Assembly: GCA_046518185.1 (NCBI GenBank)
Contig: JBKGRZ010000002.1
Span: 1 to 64,000, forward strand
Direction of reading: 5' to 3'
DNA length: 64,000 nucleotides
DNA from: Scandinavium vulneris_A
GTDB lineage: Bacteria > Pseudomonadota > Gammaproteobacteria > Enterobacterales > Enterobacteriaceae
Below are positions 44,506 through 51,661 of the stretch, in pieces; positions within the stretch are counted from its first letter, which is position 1, and every line of letters starts with the position of its first letter. The notes below the pieces were generated by a model. That model did no database searches. It had not been told where the DNA came from and was given only the letters and a program-made list of their open reading frames with translations. The translations under genes were made by a program, and so were the position numbers.

Positions 44506-44540
44506 AAAGCCCGCATAGCGAAAGTTATGCGGGCTTTTTT
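44506..44540 (+). terminator. ssrA terminator
   Basis: AAAGCCCGCATA-GCGAAAGT-TATGCGGGCTTTTTT: long stem and T run 43 bases after ssrA, preceded by a conserved ssrA-trailer segment. The ancestral flank of ssrA is therefore kept to here. Confidence 0.92.
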
Positions 44541-44816
44541 GTGGGTGTGATTTGTCCTGGGAAGTCTGCACTCCACGCTGAATTATCAGACGCCGTCTGA
44601 ATTTGCGGCAGGCCGGAGAAAGGGTAATTCTGCTAGTGAAGGATCCGACATTACTAACTGAGCGTTGTATCTAATCCTGGGGGCAGCTCACCTGCATCCC
44701 CTGTATGGCCGATGGAAAAAGACCGGACATCAGACATCTTGGCCAGGCCGCGCATAAACTGCGGCCCGGGGTAGGCGCATTTACGGGCTCGGAGCGTATC
44801 CTGCTCGTTTGGCAAG

Positions 44817-45194
44817 TTAACCTCTCAGGTTATCAATCGATGATTCAGAGAGTTCATGCAGTTCATGCAGTTCATGCACTGCATATAGAGAAGTATAAGC
44901 ACTAAACGATTGCATAACCGTTTTTGCGTTAAGCTGGTAAGTCTGTTTGTCCTTAATACTTGATCCATCCGGTATCCAGTAGAACAATAGCACTCTGTCG
45001 AGCCGCTGCAGGAGAACGTATCTGCATTCGGATTCAGTGAGATCGCCAGTGATATCTGAAAGGACCGTATCCGGACTATATTTCTTATCTATCATAAGGG
45101 TCGTTTTGTCTTCGATACGAAACGTCATTGCTGCATAGTTACCTTTAAATGAATGGACCTCGGTGAGGACCTGTTCCGGAATATCAATGCTCAT
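44817..45194 (-). CDS. ADF/cofilin-like (ADF-H fold) protein
   Basis: A 125-residue protein whose middle aligns by eye with the actin-depolymerising factor homology domain of eukaryotes. ESECRYVLLQRLD corresponds to cofilin's DCRYALYD, LFYWIPDGSSIKDKQTY to FFTWSPDTAPVRSKMVY, and the next helix LNAKTVMQSF to SSKDALRRAL, in the same order and spacing but with a shorter central loop. The N-terminal helix and a GNYAAMTFRIED strand fit too. The C-terminus holds HEL repeated three times, encoded by a 9-base tandem repeat. No bacterial actin-like gene is adjacent. The start lacks a strong ribosome-binding site. Function unknown; fold assignment is inference from pattern. Confidence 0.7.
   Translation of the reverse strand: MSIDIPEQVLTEVHSFKGNYAAMTFRIEDKTTLMIDKKYSPDTVLSDITGDLTESECRYVLLQRLDRVLLFYWIPDGSSIKDKQTYQLNAKTVMQSFSAYTSLYAVHELHELHELSESSIDNLRG
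44851..44877 (-). repeat. Three perfect 9-base tandem repeats
   Basis: AGTTCATGC is repeated three times without change (44851-44859, 44860-44868, 44869-44877). On the minus strand it encodes (His-Glu-Leu)x3 near the C-terminus of the cofilin-like protein, so copy changes keep the frame. Confidence 0.9.
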
Positions 45195-45548
45195 ATAGCT
45201 GGTTACCCTATAGTGATTTTAAAAAATTTCACTGGCAAAAATAAAGTCAGTGTGCAGGGTGGCGCGTAAGAATGATGATAAACATCCGGCGAAGCGTTAT
45301 GGTAGAATAATCATTCTTATGATTTTCCAGAAATATGCTTCAATCATCATCTTTTATATGTAGAAACTCATTTTCTGAGCCTGCCATAAAATTCTTATGT
45401 CATTAAATGCTCAGAATGTAATTTGGACCTCAGGCCTTAACGGAGAACACTTACCCTGCAGGTTAAAAATAAAATAATCATTAATGATTACCCTTAATGT
45501 TCTTATTTAATCCTGACTTATGGGCTGCTAATATATTTTTTAAAGAAA

Positions 45549-45719
45549 TTAGAGTGAATCTTTTTCTTCAGGATATTTATCAGGAACAGTAATTTCCTCT
45601 GTCACGACTGGTGATGGAGGTGCAGGTTGAAGGTTTTTGATATTTTCCAATAACATATCATATTCTTCAGCTTGTAAATTTTTCATAAGATCTTCGATTT
45701 GCTGAACTTTAGATGTCAT
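45549..45719 (-). CDS. Small hypothetical protein (56 residues)
   Basis: A 56-codon frame on the minus strand opening MTSKVQQIEDLMKNLQ, preceded by AAGGAC about seven bases from the ATG. The N-terminal half (about 1-30) is an amphipathic, probably coiled-coil helix; the second half is Pro-rich (PAPPSPVV) and acidic (PEEKDSL). AT-rich like its surroundings. I do not recognise a family. It lies about 350 bases upstream of the cofilin-like gene on the same strand, so the two could be cotranscribed, but no link is shown. Confidence 0.55.
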   Translation of the reverse strand: MTSKVQQIEDLMKNLQAEEYDMLLENIKNLQPAPPSPVVTEEITVPDKYPEEKDSL

Positions 45720-46380
45720 AATTAAAGTCCTTACACGTTAATTTACAGTTAAATAATAAGTAAAGTTTTTTAAATGAGGCTTAGATAGCTATCATTTAAA
45801 GTCACCTTATGGTTTTAATCCAGTCGATGATCTAACGGCTTACCCCGATCCTTGTTTTCGCGTACCTGAGATGCTGAACTCACACTGCCGCAAGCTTCAG
45901 ATATGTCGCTTTCCTTCCCGTCACTTAAAGAGTGTTAAGCCAGTTCAGTTACCGACCGGATGTACAAGTTATAAAACACATTAAAAAAAAAACAAGTTTT
46001 TGGCTTTTTTTAGTAACCATATGAATAAATTCATATTATTGTTATCCTGCCCTGATTATTGGGTAAATGATAATCGTCAGTGATTAGGCACGATTAATCA
46101 AAACACTTACATATCAGACGGTTGCGCGTAATGGCATTTACATTACTTTTATTAAATGCTTAACGTAATTTTGCAATAGCATTTCTGGCAGTGGCGTGAC
46201 TGTCTGCGGCTATTACATCTGCGAAAGTTCCGGACATTACCCAGCATCATGCTGCAATTAACCCCCTCCCGCCCATACCTGCAGGCACTCTAGCCCGGCC
46301 AGACAATCACTAATTATTATTTCATTAAATCAGCAGGTTACTTTATTTTTCTCCGCCTATACTTTTCCTTCGCGCTTTTT
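45720..46380. other. AT-rich non-coding stretch
   Basis: About 660 bases with no convincing gene. A 36-codon open stretch without a start runs on the minus strand at about 45825-45935. The rest is very AT-rich, with poly-A/T runs near 45980-46040. I see no clear attachment site or integrase. Confidence 0.5.
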
Positions 46381-46659
46381 ATCCGCGGCCGCCCCCCGCC
46401 GCTTGTGGTGTGGGGCGGGCGCGTGGAGGCCAGTGAGGGTTACGCCGCGGTGCAGCGCAAAGCGGGGGCGACGGTGCGGGTTCGGCACAACCTGACCCGG
46501 GGCAGCGCCCGCGTACAGTCGGTGGTCCGCCAGCTTACCGCGCAGGAGGACGATGACCCGGTCCTTTCCCACTTTATGGTCTTTCCGTCCCGGCCCTTCG
46601 TCTGCAAATCCCTCCTTGTACTAGGCATCCAGCCAGAACTAATCATAATCGATGATTAG
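46381..46659 (+). pseudogene. GC-rich gene fragment of unknown origin
   Basis: A sharply bounded GC-rich patch (about 46,380-46,610) in AT-rich DNA. It is open on the plus strand from 46381 to a TAG at 46657-46659 and reads in part GYAAVQRKAGATVRVRHN and VFPSRPFVCKSLLVLGIQPE. The frame has no start with a ribosome-binding site; an in-frame ATG is at 46405. It looks like the tail of a transferred gene, perhaps phage-satellite, but I cannot name the family. The last codons are AT-rich and probably not original. Confidence 0.35.
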
Positions 46660-46816
46660 TTCTTCTTTATTTTTTTATATCCTTCATTTCTTTAATGTTC
46701 AACTTTAAATAAATCCTTTTATTTGAAATCCTCGGTTTACGGTCTACAATCAAAATTGAATGTATGAGAGGTTTCTGCAAAGAATAACATTGACTCTGAC
46801 AATCAGGAGATTATGT

Positions 46817-47014
46817 ATGTCTGGAACTTTAAAAGTTTCTAATGAAACAAAAATGGTTTTATGGGTAGGCCTTGCAGGACGTGGAGTTGATCCTATTCAG
46901 CCTGGAGAGATTAAAGATCTGGAGTATGTTGATAATGGAAGAATCATACAAATTATAGATAATAAAGAAGATGCTTCCAACGCTGTTGCAATGTATGGTT
47001 CATATGGCAGTTAG
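46817..47014 (+). CDS. Small hypothetical protein (65 residues)
   Basis: A 65-codon gene beginning MSGTLKVSNETKMVLWVG, with AGGAG eight bases before the ATG at 46817. The predicted product is mostly beta-strand (KMVLWVGLAG, GRIIQIIDN) with a small Gly/Ser tail. No signal peptide or membrane segment. AT-rich codon use matches the island. I recognise no family. It is flanked by the GC-rich fragment and a broken transposase, so it may be cargo. Confidence 0.5.
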   Translation: MSGTLKVSNETKMVLWVGLAGRGVDPIQPGEIKDLEYVDNGRIIQIIDNKEDASNAVAMYGSYGS

Positions 47015-47213
47015 TTCCCACCCGTAGAGTAAATAATTATTTACATGATAGTATCGTAGACGAAACTCGTCACGTCCGAAAAGTTGAGATCCTAAGCATG
47101 CATAAAAACAACAAGATTTTATGCATGCTTAATCGTCCGCTGGAGACTGTAATTAAAATTGTGTAATTGCCTGTTTTTGATATGTTCACTCCAACATCGG
47201 ATACAGAAAAATT

Positions 47214-47690
47214 ATGGACGAAAAGAAACTCAAAGCCCTTGCAGCTGAACTGGCTAAAGGCCTTAAAACCGAAGCCGATCTCAATGCGGCGTTTTATCGT
47301 ATGCTCACGAAATTAACCGTCGAAACAGCGCTCAATGCAGAGCTGACTGATCACCCAGGACACGAGAAAAACACCCCAAAATCAGGTTCAAATACCCGTT
47401 ATGGTTACTCGTCCAAAACGCTGCTGTGCGATGACGGTGAGATCGAGCTGAATACGCCGCGTGGCCGAGAAAATACCTTCGAACCTCAGCTCATAAAGAA
47501 AAACCAGACGCGTATCACGCAGATGGACAGCCAGATTTTGTCCCTGTACGCCAAAGGCATGACGCCCCGTGAAATGACGCAATAAGCAGTGTCTCCCCAC
47601 AGACGCATATCCAGCTGTGCATCAGTCATATGGTACGCAACAGCCTGAAATACGTGTCGTGGAAGAACTACGAGGCCGTTATGCGAGCTT
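47214..47690 (+). mobile_element. IS256-family transposase remnant (internal deletion)
   Basis: The first 123 codons (47214-47585) are the N-terminus of an IS256-type (MULE-like) transposase: MDEKKLKALAAELAKGL, then NQTRITQMDSQILSLYAKGM. After the stop at 47583, a second piece in another frame (47594-47690) reads SPQTHIQLCISHMVRNSLKY, which in intact relatives lies over 100 residues further on and precedes the catalytic Glu. So an internal segment including the catalytic Asp residues is gone, and the C-terminus is absent. A possible left end GAGACTGTAATTAAAATTGTGTAA is at 47144-47167. Non-functional. Confidence 0.8.
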
Positions 47691-47957
47691 TTTTGTGGGA
47701 GATCCCCGCCTCCTGGAACCACCCTCGCAGATCCTTTGTAACCGTTGCAACGCACAGAATATCTTTGGAAATCAACTCGCATTCTGTCCGTTAGCGGGTT
47801 GGTTAACGTCTGCGATTTGCGATATAGTCAGCCCCGCTGTGGCAAAATCCACAGCCGGGTTTCGCAGCCCGAAACTTACCTTGAGAACACATATATTCCA
47901 TAATTATGTGTTGCGCCTCCGTTCATCTGTCAAACGCATAGCAGTGTTTGTACAATC

Positions 47958-48072
47958 AATGGTGGCTCAGGCAGGGCAGCCTTCGGGCTGGCCGGGTCAT
48001 CTCCAAGGTAACCGGTACTGCGAACCTTGTCTGAGCTACCACCAATCAAGAGTTTCGCAGCTCCATTGGTGG
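47958..48072 (+). ncRNA. Structured leader with competing hairpins (P4-immunity-like)
   Basis: GGTGGCTCAGGCAGGG (47961-47976) can pair with CCTTGTCTGAGCTACCACC (48025-48043), enclosing a second hairpin GCAGCC-TTCG-GGCTGGC. The CCACCAAT at 48039-48046 can instead pair with ATTGGTGG at 48065-48072. These alternatives exclude each other and end just before the Ner-like start. The layout recalls the satellite phage P4 immunity leader, where a small RNA chooses termination. Inference from pairing only. Confidence 0.45.
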
Positions 48073-48098
48073 TCAAAACCATTACCTTGGAGAAACCG

Positions 48099-48413
48099 AT
48101 GACCCTATCTCACAGCCCCACTTTCCTGCCCTTCCATCAAGACTGGCATCCTGCCGATATCATCGCGGCATTACGTAAAAAAGGGACTTCGCTGGCAGCG
48201 GTATCCCGCGCTGCGGGTTTAAGTTCTTCCACGCTCGCTAATGCGCTGACCCGCCCATGGGCAAAAGGGGAAATGCTGATCAGTCGAGCCATTGGCGTTC
48301 CCGCCGAAAGCATCTGGCCAAGCCGTTATTTTGACGCAAAGACGCGTGAACGTATCGCCAGACCTATACGCTCACCTTATAAGAAAATTGCTGCAGGTTC
48401 GTTGGCAGAATAA
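48099..48413 (+). CDS. Ner/SfsB-like DNA-binding regulator
   Basis: A 104-residue helix-turn-helix protein of the Mu Ner / E. coli SfsB (Nlp) family. The signature block DWHPADIIAALRKKGTSLAA, then LSSSTLANALTRPWAKGE (recognition helix) and IWPSRYFD, is nearly that of SfsB. The start at 48099 follows TTGGAG. SfsB acts with CRP on maltose genes; Ner represses phage transposition. Here the preceding structured leader suggests a phage-satellite origin. Confidence 0.82.
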   Translation: MTLSHSPTFLPFHQDWHPADIIAALRKKGTSLAAVSRAAGLSSSTLANALTRPWAKGEMLISRAIGVPAESIWPSRYFDAKTRERIARPIRSPYKKIAAGSLAE

Positions 48414-48705
48414 GCGGTAACAGCATTATTCAGCGCGGATATCGTAACAGTTTCCGCGCTCATCCCCCTGTATTCAATTCCCAGTAGAAGCATCACTGTC
48501 GGTAGTATGGGATGGTATGCCCCCTCGACTCACCTAAAGTGGATTTTTACGGTATTGGTTCCGTTCAAATAGATGAGGTGAATATTGTTTTTATTTAAAT
48601 CACCTGCACTAATGGTGGTTAATACGTGATCAATAATAATTACATCAGAAAATTCAAAAAGGAGTAGTTTTATAGCCTCGTTTTATATCAATGGAGATCT
48701 TTTGT

Positions 48706-48861
48706 ATGTCATGGAGTCCAAATGAAGCCGTGAGTTATGCTCGTAGGCATGCGCACGTGCACACAACCCACTATTGTGCCCGAGCTGTTGCAGCAGCGAT
48801 TAACCCAGGCCCTGGCTACAGAAAGGCCGCGCCCGCGTTTAAAATTTACAGGCATCCATAA
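48706..48861 (+). CDS. Truncated amidase-like toxin (51 residues)
   Basis: A 51-codon frame starting MSWSPNEAVSYARRHAHVHT, with GGAG before the ATG. The pattern Trp-x-Pro...His-Ala...Cys-Ala-x-x-Val (THYCARAVAAAI) resembles the catalytic-Cys segment at the start of CHAP/NlpC-type peptidoglycan amidases used as type VI effectors, which are normally about 150 residues. The catalytic His part is absent and the last 15 residues look foreign, so this is probably a dead remnant. The stop and the next ATG overlap (TAATG), coupling it to the DUF3828 gene. Confidence 0.5.
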   Translation: MSWSPNEAVSYARRHAHVHTTHYCARAVAAAINPGPGYRKAAPAFKIYRHP

Positions 48862-49304
48862 TGTATAAAATTCTGATAGCACTTCTGCTGACTCCTGCCA
48901 TTGCATCTGCAGCTGATGATTTCGATACGGCAACCAAACAGGCTATTGAGTTTAACAAATGGTATTTACAGCAAATTAGCCTGGATAAATACCCGCTCAC
49001 TGATAGTCACAATATTGATAAGTACGTTTCTTCCAGCACGTTGAAAAAGCTGCGGGCAGCTGAAGGTAACGATAATGAATATTACGACGCGGATTATTTT
49101 ACGCGTTCACAGTACATCGGGGATGACTGGCTACAGAATGTAACAGTGGTAGCGTCGGATTATGAACCTGTTTGCTTTAATGTTTATGTGTCATACGGAA
49201 AAAACAAGAAGCACACCATAAGTGATTGCATGGTTAAAGAGAACGGAACGTGGAAAGTAGATCGTGTCACAGACCTGGATATTCACTCTAATTCGCCTCA
49301 ATAA
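48861..49304 (+). CDS. DUF3828 secreted protein, candidate amidase immunity
   Basis: A 147-residue protein with a clear signal peptide (about 1-17, ending IASA). The mature part has the DUF3828 plan: FNKWYLQQI, DKYVSSSTLKKLRAAE, DWLQNVTVVA and CMVKENGTWKVD, with two Cys likely disulfide-bonded. Periplasmic DUF3828 proteins occur next to cell-wall-degrading toxins, so immunity is a reasonable inference given the truncated amidase it overlaps. It appears intact while its toxin is not. Confidence 0.7.
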   Translation: MYKILIALLLTPAIASAADDFDTATKQAIEFNKWYLQQISLDKYPLTDSHNIDKYVSSSTLKKLRAAEGNDNEYYDADYFTRSQYIGDDWLQNVTVVASDYEPVCFNVYVSYGKNKKHTISDCMVKENGTWKVDRVTDLDIHSNSPQ

Positions 49305-49327
49305 CTGCCCACCTTCAGAAACAGCAA

Positions 49328-49348
49328 AACCCGCCTTTTGTGCGGGTT
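49328..49348 (+). terminator. Weak terminator after DUF3828 gene
   Basis: AACCCGC-CTTTTGT-GCGGGTT stem followed by CATTATAT. The T content after the stem is low. Confidence 0.45.
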
Positions 49349-49391
49349 CATTATATCTGTACGTCACCCCATTCGGAGGCATGATAGCCCG

Positions 49392-49727
49392 TCAGTACGG
49401 ATAGAAATGATACAGCCCAGCCAGCAGCGCAACATTCAATATCACACTGATGATGAACCAGGTTTTAAACGGCTGCTTTTGGGTTTTATGGCGAAAGAGT
49501 TGCTGGCCGAGGATAGCCCCCAGCCACCCGCCGACAAAGCCGAACGTCAGCAAGGTGGACTCCGGCACTCTGCGCCACGCTTTACGGGCGGCCATTTTAT
49601 CCCCGCCATAAATCACCAGCGTCAGCACATTCGCCAGCAGGAACCACATCACGACAGGATGCGGTAACAATGCACTGCCAATAGCCGCCAAGGCCAGCAG
49701 TAGATAACAGAATCGATTGAGGTTCAT
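49392..49727 (-). CDS. DUF1294 membrane protein
   Basis: A 111-residue inner-membrane protein with about three helices (about 8-24, 27-43, 90-106). The family motifs YGGDKMAARKAWRRVPE, FVGGWLGAILGQQLFRHKTQK and a C-terminal helix mark DUF1294. The function is unknown. Nearby GC content is closer to the core genome than to the island. It is monocistronic and oriented against its neighbours. Confidence 0.8.
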   Translation of the reverse strand: MNLNRFCYLLLALAAIGSALLPHPVVMWFLLANVLTLVIYGGDKMAARKAWRRVPESTLLTFGFVGGWLGAILGQQLFRHKTQKQPFKTWFIISVILNVALLAGLYHFYPY

Positions 49728-49868
49728 ACTCGTTGCCGTAACGGCTCTCCACCGGAAAATGCGAACAACTATACCCGATATTCGCCCTGTTTCAGGCAGA
49801 TATTTGAACTAATGGGTGCCAGATAGTCGCGCCAATGAGCCTACCAGCTTTGTTTTAATCAATAGATA

Positions 49869-49949
49869 TTAACCAATTGTTTTAAATAAATAATTCACCA
49901 TTTGCATAGCATTTTTAGGCTAACATCATTTTAATTTTTGGTTGTTAAT
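49869..49949 (+). repeat. 81-base repeat, copy 1 (upstream of hcp)
   Basis: AT-rich segment about 65 of 81 bases identical, without gaps, to 51662-51742. The shared cores include CAATTGTTTTAA and CATAGCATTTTTAGG. It lies just before hcp and may carry its promoter. Confidence 0.7.
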
Positions 49950-49985
49950 TGTCCGGGAAATAACTCTCAAAAAAGGACGGCTCAA

Positions 49986-50476
49986 ATGGCTATTCCCGCG
50001 TATTTATGGCTCAAAGATGATGGTAACGCGCCTATCAAAGGTTCGGTTGATGTGAGAGCTCGTGAAGGGAGTATTGAGGTTAATGGATTCTCCCATAACC
50101 TGAGTCTTCCAACTGATGGGATGACAGGGGTGATAACGGGTACTCGAAAACATTCAGCGGTTTTATTCCAGAAAGATTTCGATTCATCTTCACCTTATCT
50201 CTACAAGGCCGTTGCCACAGGACAAACACTAAAATCGGCGGAATTTAAGTGGTATCACATCAATGATGCGGGCAAGAGGTTGAGTATTTCAACATTTTTC
50301 TCGAGAACGTAAAGATAGTTGGCGTCTCGCCTGTTATGCATGACACCAAAGACCCAACGAAAGAAAAGCATAACCATCTTGAGTGCATTGAGCTTCGCTA
50401 TGAAAAAATCACATGGAAGCACTGCGACGGTAATTTAATGTTTTCTGATAGCTGGAAAGATAGAGCGCAAGCATGA
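49986..50476 (+). pseudogene. hcp: Type VI secretion tube protein Hcp, frameshifted
   Basis: Starts MAIPAYLWLKDDGNAPIKGS, the typical Hcp opening, with AAGGAC before ATG 49986. The frame ends early at 50312 (about 109 residues). From about 50280 the next frame continues the family sequence: EYFNIFLENVKIVGVSPVMH, then DPTKEKHNHLE and ending DSWKDRAQA at the TGA 50474-50476. The shift is at GGCAAGAGG (50271-50279), where relatives read Gly-Lys-Glu, so one A appears lost. Without the shift the protein would be about 163 residues, normal for Hcp. The toxin start overlaps its original stop. Confidence 0.8.
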
Positions 50477-50886
50477 GATATCCGACATTAGCGGCATCAC
50501 CTCATCCGCCCTTTGATATCTCTGGGTTTACACCGACAGACGTGAATATCGTCAACAATATGATGCTGGCAAGATTTCATCGAGGGCCATCCGCGCTAAC
50601 ATATGCCTGGTTCTATAAGCAAGTTCGAGGTCACGGCCCTTGGGATTATAAACAACGCGGTAGGCAATTCGAGAATTTTGGCAATTTTCATTACGGTGCT
50701 GTAGGTCATGCCGCAGGAATTCCCGATGCAGTATTATTGAGAGGCGCTGGATGGGCACAAAACCGAGCGGGCACCAGCGATGCTGAATTTGGTGATTGGT
50801 ATGGTTCCAGTCCTTACGGTGATGATCCTGATGATCAGGCCTGGATAAAAATGGGTATTAGTTATGCGCTGCGCTCTGGGTTTTAA
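50473..50886 (+). CDS. Polymorphic toxin, Ntox44-type effector
   Basis: A 137-residue toxin domain following hcp, sharing ATGA with the original hcp stop. The sequence WFYKQVRGHGPWDYKQRG, FENFGNFHYGAVGHAAG and RGAGWAQNRAGTSD, then WYGSSPYGDDPDDQ, matches the bacterial toxin 44 family found at the C-termini of contact-dependent effectors and predicted to be a nuclease or hydrolase. Being encoded directly behind hcp suggests it rides inside the Hcp ring. Since hcp is broken, delivery would need another hcp. The C-terminus overlaps the next gene. Confidence 0.72.
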   Translation: MRYPTLAASPHPPFDISGFTPTDVNIVNNMMLARFHRGPSALTYAWFYKQVRGHGPWDYKQRGRQFENFGNFHYGAVGHAAGIPDAVLLRGAGWAQNRAGTSDAEFGDWYGSSPYGDDPDDQAWIKMGISYALRSGF

Positions 50887-51262
50887 GAAAAGATACTTCT
50901 TGCTAATTCCGATTACGCTTGCTGTATTTTTTATTTATTGGATTTCTCATTTTTCACTGCTTGAACAGGAGATCCTCAAGAAACTGAAAGTGAATAACTT
51001 GGCTAACCTGTACGTCACTGAGGCAAGTGCTGGGGCCACTACCGGTTTCTCGTATCGCTACTATTTGTTCGATGCTAAAAAGAGCGATGCCGATTTTATG
51101 GCTCATATTGATGATGAAACACCATTCATGATTACATCTGATAGCAAGGCAACCGCCACAGTTAGCAACGGTCAGTTATATCTTCGCGTCCGCGGGGACA
51201 TATACTCTTTTCAGAGCGGCAGCTATCAAGCCAGTGTGCATCTCGATGCTGCTCCGTATTGA
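50864..51262 (+). CDS. Membrane-anchored candidate immunity protein
   Basis: A 132-residue protein with one N-terminal helix (about 9-30, KRYFLLIPITLAVFFIYWIS) and a beta-rich outer part. It overlaps the toxin end by 23 bases, the tight coupling usual for toxin-immunity pairs, so immunity to the Ntox44-type toxin is likely. I recognise no named family. There is no obvious ribosome-binding site for the ATG at 50864, consistent with coupling. Confidence 0.55.
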   Translation: MRCALGFKKRYFLLIPITLAVFFIYWISHFSLLEQEILKKLKVNNLANLYVTEASAGATTGFSYRYYLFDAKKSDADFMAHIDDETPFMITSDSKATATVSNGQLYLRVRGDIYSFQSGSYQASVHLDAAPY

Positions 51263-51290
51263 AAATTGAGTGTAGCGACACACCAATTCT

Positions 51291-51541
51291 GTGCCCAATC
51301 AAGATAAATTCATGACCGCACTTAGACTCATCGTCCTCTGGTTACTACATCTGACTTCATTAATCCCCATTTATAGTGTGCTCTGTTTTTTGCTGCCCGA
51401 TTCAGAGTTATATCGCTACTACGTCGAGAGGTTCGGTTTTGTACTGGAGCAAGACTGGCTTGCTGGAACACGCTGTTAGTCTTGCTTTCCGCTGTTGCTG
51501 TAAACTGTATTTTAATTGGCTGTATTTTTAAAAAAAAATGA
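51291..51541 (+). pseudogene. Small membrane protein, frameshifted
   Basis: The frame from a GTG at 51291 (or ATG 51312) gives a helix LRLIVLWLLHLTSLIPIYSV and a polar middle, then stops at 51477-51479. In the next frame the sequence continues WNTLLVLLSAVAVNCILIGC (about 51463-51522), a clean second helix ending Lys-Lys-Lys at TGA 51539-51541. A single-base change near 51455-51465 is the simplest cause. It lies just after the immunity gene and may be a second immunity or accessory gene. Confidence 0.55.
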
Positions 51542-51661
51542 GTTATAAGAAAAATACGCCCTACAGATCACGTTATCTCATGATTTCGTTGAGATCTCGA
51601 TTGAGGTTCGAACGATAGAAAGGAACCCATAGCCCTGATAAGTCGCCCTAATTAACTAAAG

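Noticed and set aside
44594..44603. GCCGTCTGAA, identical to the Neisseria DNA uptake sequence
   Set aside because: One 10-base match in 64 kb in an enterobacterium; chance occurrence is likely and no others were seen.
44705..44905. 66-codon plus-strand frame downstream of ssrA
   Set aside because: Its end is antisense to the cofilin-like gene, including the tandem repeat; no ribosome-binding site.
47617..48102. 161-codon plus-strand frame between the IS remnant and the Ner-like gene
   Set aside because: It begins out of frame inside the transposase remnant and runs through the structured leader; the product has no coherent domain.
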